From Candidatus Treponema faecavium (GTDB taxonomy: Bacteria > Spirochaetota > Spirochaetia > Treponematales > Treponemataceae), in the NCBI GenBank assembly GCA_019113455.1, contig DXHG01000207.1, forward strand, positions 1 through 6,452: a DNA stretch of 6,452 nucleotides, given 5' to 3'. Positions 5,415 through 6,452 of this stretch are shown one piece after another. The notes under the pieces are model-generated. The model was not told the DNA's origin and made no database searches. It saw only the letters and a list, made by a program, of their open reading frames with translations. Numbering within the stretch: the first letter of the stretch is position 1; the number at the start of each line of letters is the position of its first letter. The position numbers and the translations under genes were made by a program.

Positions 5415-5444
5415 AGTATACCACAAACGCGCGCGCTGCGTCAA
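5415..5444 (-). promoter_or_regulatory. tRNA-Ala promoter
   Basis: On the minus strand TTGACG (5439-5444), 18 bases, then TATACT (5415-5420). Each hexamer matches consensus at five of six positions. Transcription would begin about seven bases before the mature tRNA end. Confidence 0.75.
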
Positions 5445-5484
5445 GGGGCGGCGCACCGCCGCACAAAACCGCAGCCGCCGCCCG

Positions 5485-5549
5485 AACAGCATATCTTTTG
5501 ACGACAGCGGCTTACCGCTATGCGGAAGCTGCCCAGTTTAAAGCGCAGC
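5485..5549 (+). repeat. Left flanking direct repeat of the palindrome cluster
   Basis: AACAGCATAT (5485-5494) and TTAAAGCGCAGC (5538-5549) both recur exactly, in the same order and orientation, at 5859-5868 and 5881-5892. Here they are 43 bases apart; in the right copy only 12. The extra stretch contains the hairpin AGCGG-CTTA-CCGCT. The two copies bracket the TTTGCCG cluster. Confidence 0.6.
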
Positions 5550-5606
5550 CTCACACTGGCAGACAGCCCCTGTATGAACGTATCAGCTGCATACCAACGT
5601 AAAAAA

Positions 5607-5860
5607 TTTGCCGGTGGCTAAATTTTATTTTGCCGTTTATCAGACATGAATTTTGCCGATGGCCAGTGAGACACTTGCCGTCGGCAAACGTTTCATTTGC
5701 CGACGGCAAACCAAAAATTTGCAATCGGCAAGTACGCCGCCGGCCAGCGGCAAAATTCTTACCGGATAAACGGCAAATGTAAAATGAGCCATCGGCAAAT
5801 TTTTATTTTTTAAATGGGAAATCTGTCAGCCGCCGGCAAATGGTTTTTATTGCTGGCAAA
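5607..5860. repeat. Cluster of TTTGCCG / CGGCAAA palindromic repeats
   Basis: About eleven copies, some imperfect, of a seven-base unit occur in 250 bases. TTTGCCG in the + sense stands at 5607, 5629 and 5652. Two nearly complete palindromes stand in the middle: TTGCCG-T-CGGCAAA (5675-5688) and TTTGCCG-A-CGGCAAA (5696-5710). CGGCAAA in the reverse sense follows at 5748, 5771, 5793 and 5834, with imperfect copies at 5718-5732 and 5853-5860. The two central palindromes are exact reverse complements over 14 bases and can form a stem with a seven-base loop. AT-rich stretches separate the units. No coding frame is credible. The whole tRNA-to-helicase gap (5402-6104) contains no gene that I can support. 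Confidence 0.85.
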
Positions 5861-5892
5861 CAGCATATGAAACTTGCAGCTTAAAGCGCAGC
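5859..5892 (+). repeat. Right flanking direct repeat of the palindrome cluster
   Basis: This carries the same AACAGCATAT and TTAAAGCGCAGC modules as 5485-5549, with a 12-base gap. The sequence beyond (CTCAGTGCTGGAAGA, about 5900-5914) loosely resembles the sequence after the left copy (CACACTGGCAGA). Confidence 0.6.
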
Positions 5893-5935
5893 GGCAAGTC
5901 TCAGTGCTGGAAGAGAGGGAAGGCGCGCTTACAAG

Positions 5936-5992
5936 CAGTCCGCAGTCCGCAGGCCTGCGACTGGAACAGCACTTCTGAAGAAGACAGTGCTG
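5936..5992. repeat. Tandem heptamer and two inverted repeats upstream of the helicase gene
   Basis: CAGTCCG is repeated twice head to tail (5936-5949). It runs into the perfect 12-base palindrome CGCAGGCCTGCG (5948-5959). A second hairpin, CAGCACT / AGTGCTG (5967-5973 with 5986-5992), follows. No T-run is present. The function is unknown. Confidence 0.5.
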
Positions 5993-6067
5993 CGAAAGCG
6001 AAACTGCACATCCAGCACCGCGCGCAGCATACACTCCTGCATTTGCTGTACAGCTGTACGCAGTTGC

Positions 6068-6096
6068 TTGTGCAATTTGCATCAGTGCTGTACAAT
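6068..6096 (+). promoter_or_regulatory. Promoter of the XPB-type helicase gene
   Basis: TTGTGC (6068-6073), 17 bases, then TACAAT (6091-6096). The ATG follows only eight bases after the -10, so transcription would start at or within about two bases of the start codon. Confidence 0.6.
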
Positions 6097-6104
6097 AAAA
6101 TACT

Positions 6105-6452
6105 ATGCGTTTTGATAATCCCCTGATAGTGCAGAGCGACCGCACGCTGCTTCTCGACGTTCATGCGCCGCTCGCAGGCGAGTGCCGCGCCGCGCTGATT
6201 CCGTTCGCTGAACTTGAGCGCTCGCCGGAGCACCTGCACACGTACCGGCTGACGCAGCTGTCGCTGTGGAATGCGGCGAGCGCGGGCTTTTCGGCCGACG
6301 ACGCGGCGGCGGTGCTTGAGCAGTACGCGCGCTACGAGGTGCCGCAGGCGGTGCTTGAATGGATACGGGAAACGGTGCAGCGCTTCGGTAAATTGCGGCT
6401 CGTGCCGGCGCCCGGTCAGGACGGGCGTGAGTATCTGTATCTGGTGATAGAC
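6105..6452 (+). CDS. XPB/Ssl2-type DNA repair helicase, N-terminal part (runs off right edge)
   Basis: The 116 visible codons match the N-terminal domain of the bacterial XPB-like helicases, superfamily 2 DNA translocases related to eukaryotic ERCC3/XPB and present in treponemes. Recognisable stretches are NPLIVQSDRTLLLDVHAP (5-22), PFAELERSPEHLHTYRLTQL (split at about 35-54), SLWNAASAGF, LEQYARYEVPQAVLEWIRE and VQRFGKLRLV. The ATP-binding and helicase motifs lie beyond the window. The ATG is chosen because the family begins a few residues before 'NPLIVQ'. There is no ribosome-binding site, and the likely promoter lies so close that the message may be leaderless. It is transcribed away from the tRNA across the repeat-rich gap. 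In bacteria a role in DNA repair is presumed rather than established. The family call is made from memory of its N-terminal signature and is strong but not certain. Confidence 0.85.
   Translation, partial: MRFDNPLIVQSDRTLLLDVHAPLAGECRAALIPFAELERSPEHLHTYRLTQLSLWNAASAGFSADDAAAVLEQYARYEVPQAVLEWIRETVQRFGKLRLVPAPGQDGREYLYLVID

Noticed and set aside
5607..5860. CRISPR array
   Set aside because: The units are only 7-15 bases, occur in both orientations and have irregular AT-rich spacing; no cas gene is near.
5607..5860. Integron attC sites (known in some treponemes)
   Set aside because: No convincing paired R/L core sites (GTTRRRY with its complement) frame the palindromes, and there are no cassette genes.
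5810..6239. Two minus-strand open frames of about 110 codons in the spacer before the helicase gene
   Set aside because: Composition looks random, one overlaps the helicase coding region, neither has a ribosome site, and they run through hairpins.

Overview
The window reads as chromosomal DNA of a spirochaete, most likely a Treponema with a fairly GC-rich genome. Three things point there: a 286-residue core (FlaB-type) flagellin with treponemal sequence character behind a sigma-28-like promoter, the start of a bacterial XPB-type helicase of the kind treponemes carry, and sparse use of Shine-Dalgarno sites at some genes. The species cannot be fixed from the window.

Layout. Six protein genes and one tRNA are read leftward (- strand), and one gene is read rightward. 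From the left: the start of peptide deformylase (def, running off the left edge); a repeat-bearing spacer; a Vat/CatB-type hexapeptide acetyltransferase; an N-acylglucosamine 2-epimerase overlapping by 4 bases with an N-acetylneuraminate lyase (nanA); a second, larger repeat- and hairpin-rich spacer (about 3346-3695); a small NifX/NifB-like protein with a Cys/His-rich tail; flagellin flaB; tRNA-Ala(GGC); a gene-free tract of about 700 bases (5402-6104) with an unusual cluster of TTTGCCG/CGGCAAA palindromes; and finally, on the + strand, the start of the XPB-type helicase, running off the right edge.

How the genes work together. NanA and the epimerase form a sialic-acid catabolic pair: the lyase makes N-acetylmannosamine plus pyruvate and the epimerase makes N-acetylglucosamine, the route known from Bacteroides-type nan loci. 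No transporter, kinase, deacetylase or sialidase lies in the window. The acetyltransferase downstream is set apart by a strong terminator that also contains a near-consensus promoter. flaB is a single-gene unit with its own sigma-28-like promoter and terminator. def, the NifX-like gene, tRNA-Ala and the helicase look like independent units.

The most unusual content is non-coding: (1) the TTTGCCG palindrome cluster at 5607-5860, flanked by direct-repeat modules; (2) a family of about 50-base repeats present at least four times in the two other spacers; (3) the promoter embedded in the terminator stem upstream of the acetyltransferase. Functions for the two repeat families are not known to me, and none is claimed.
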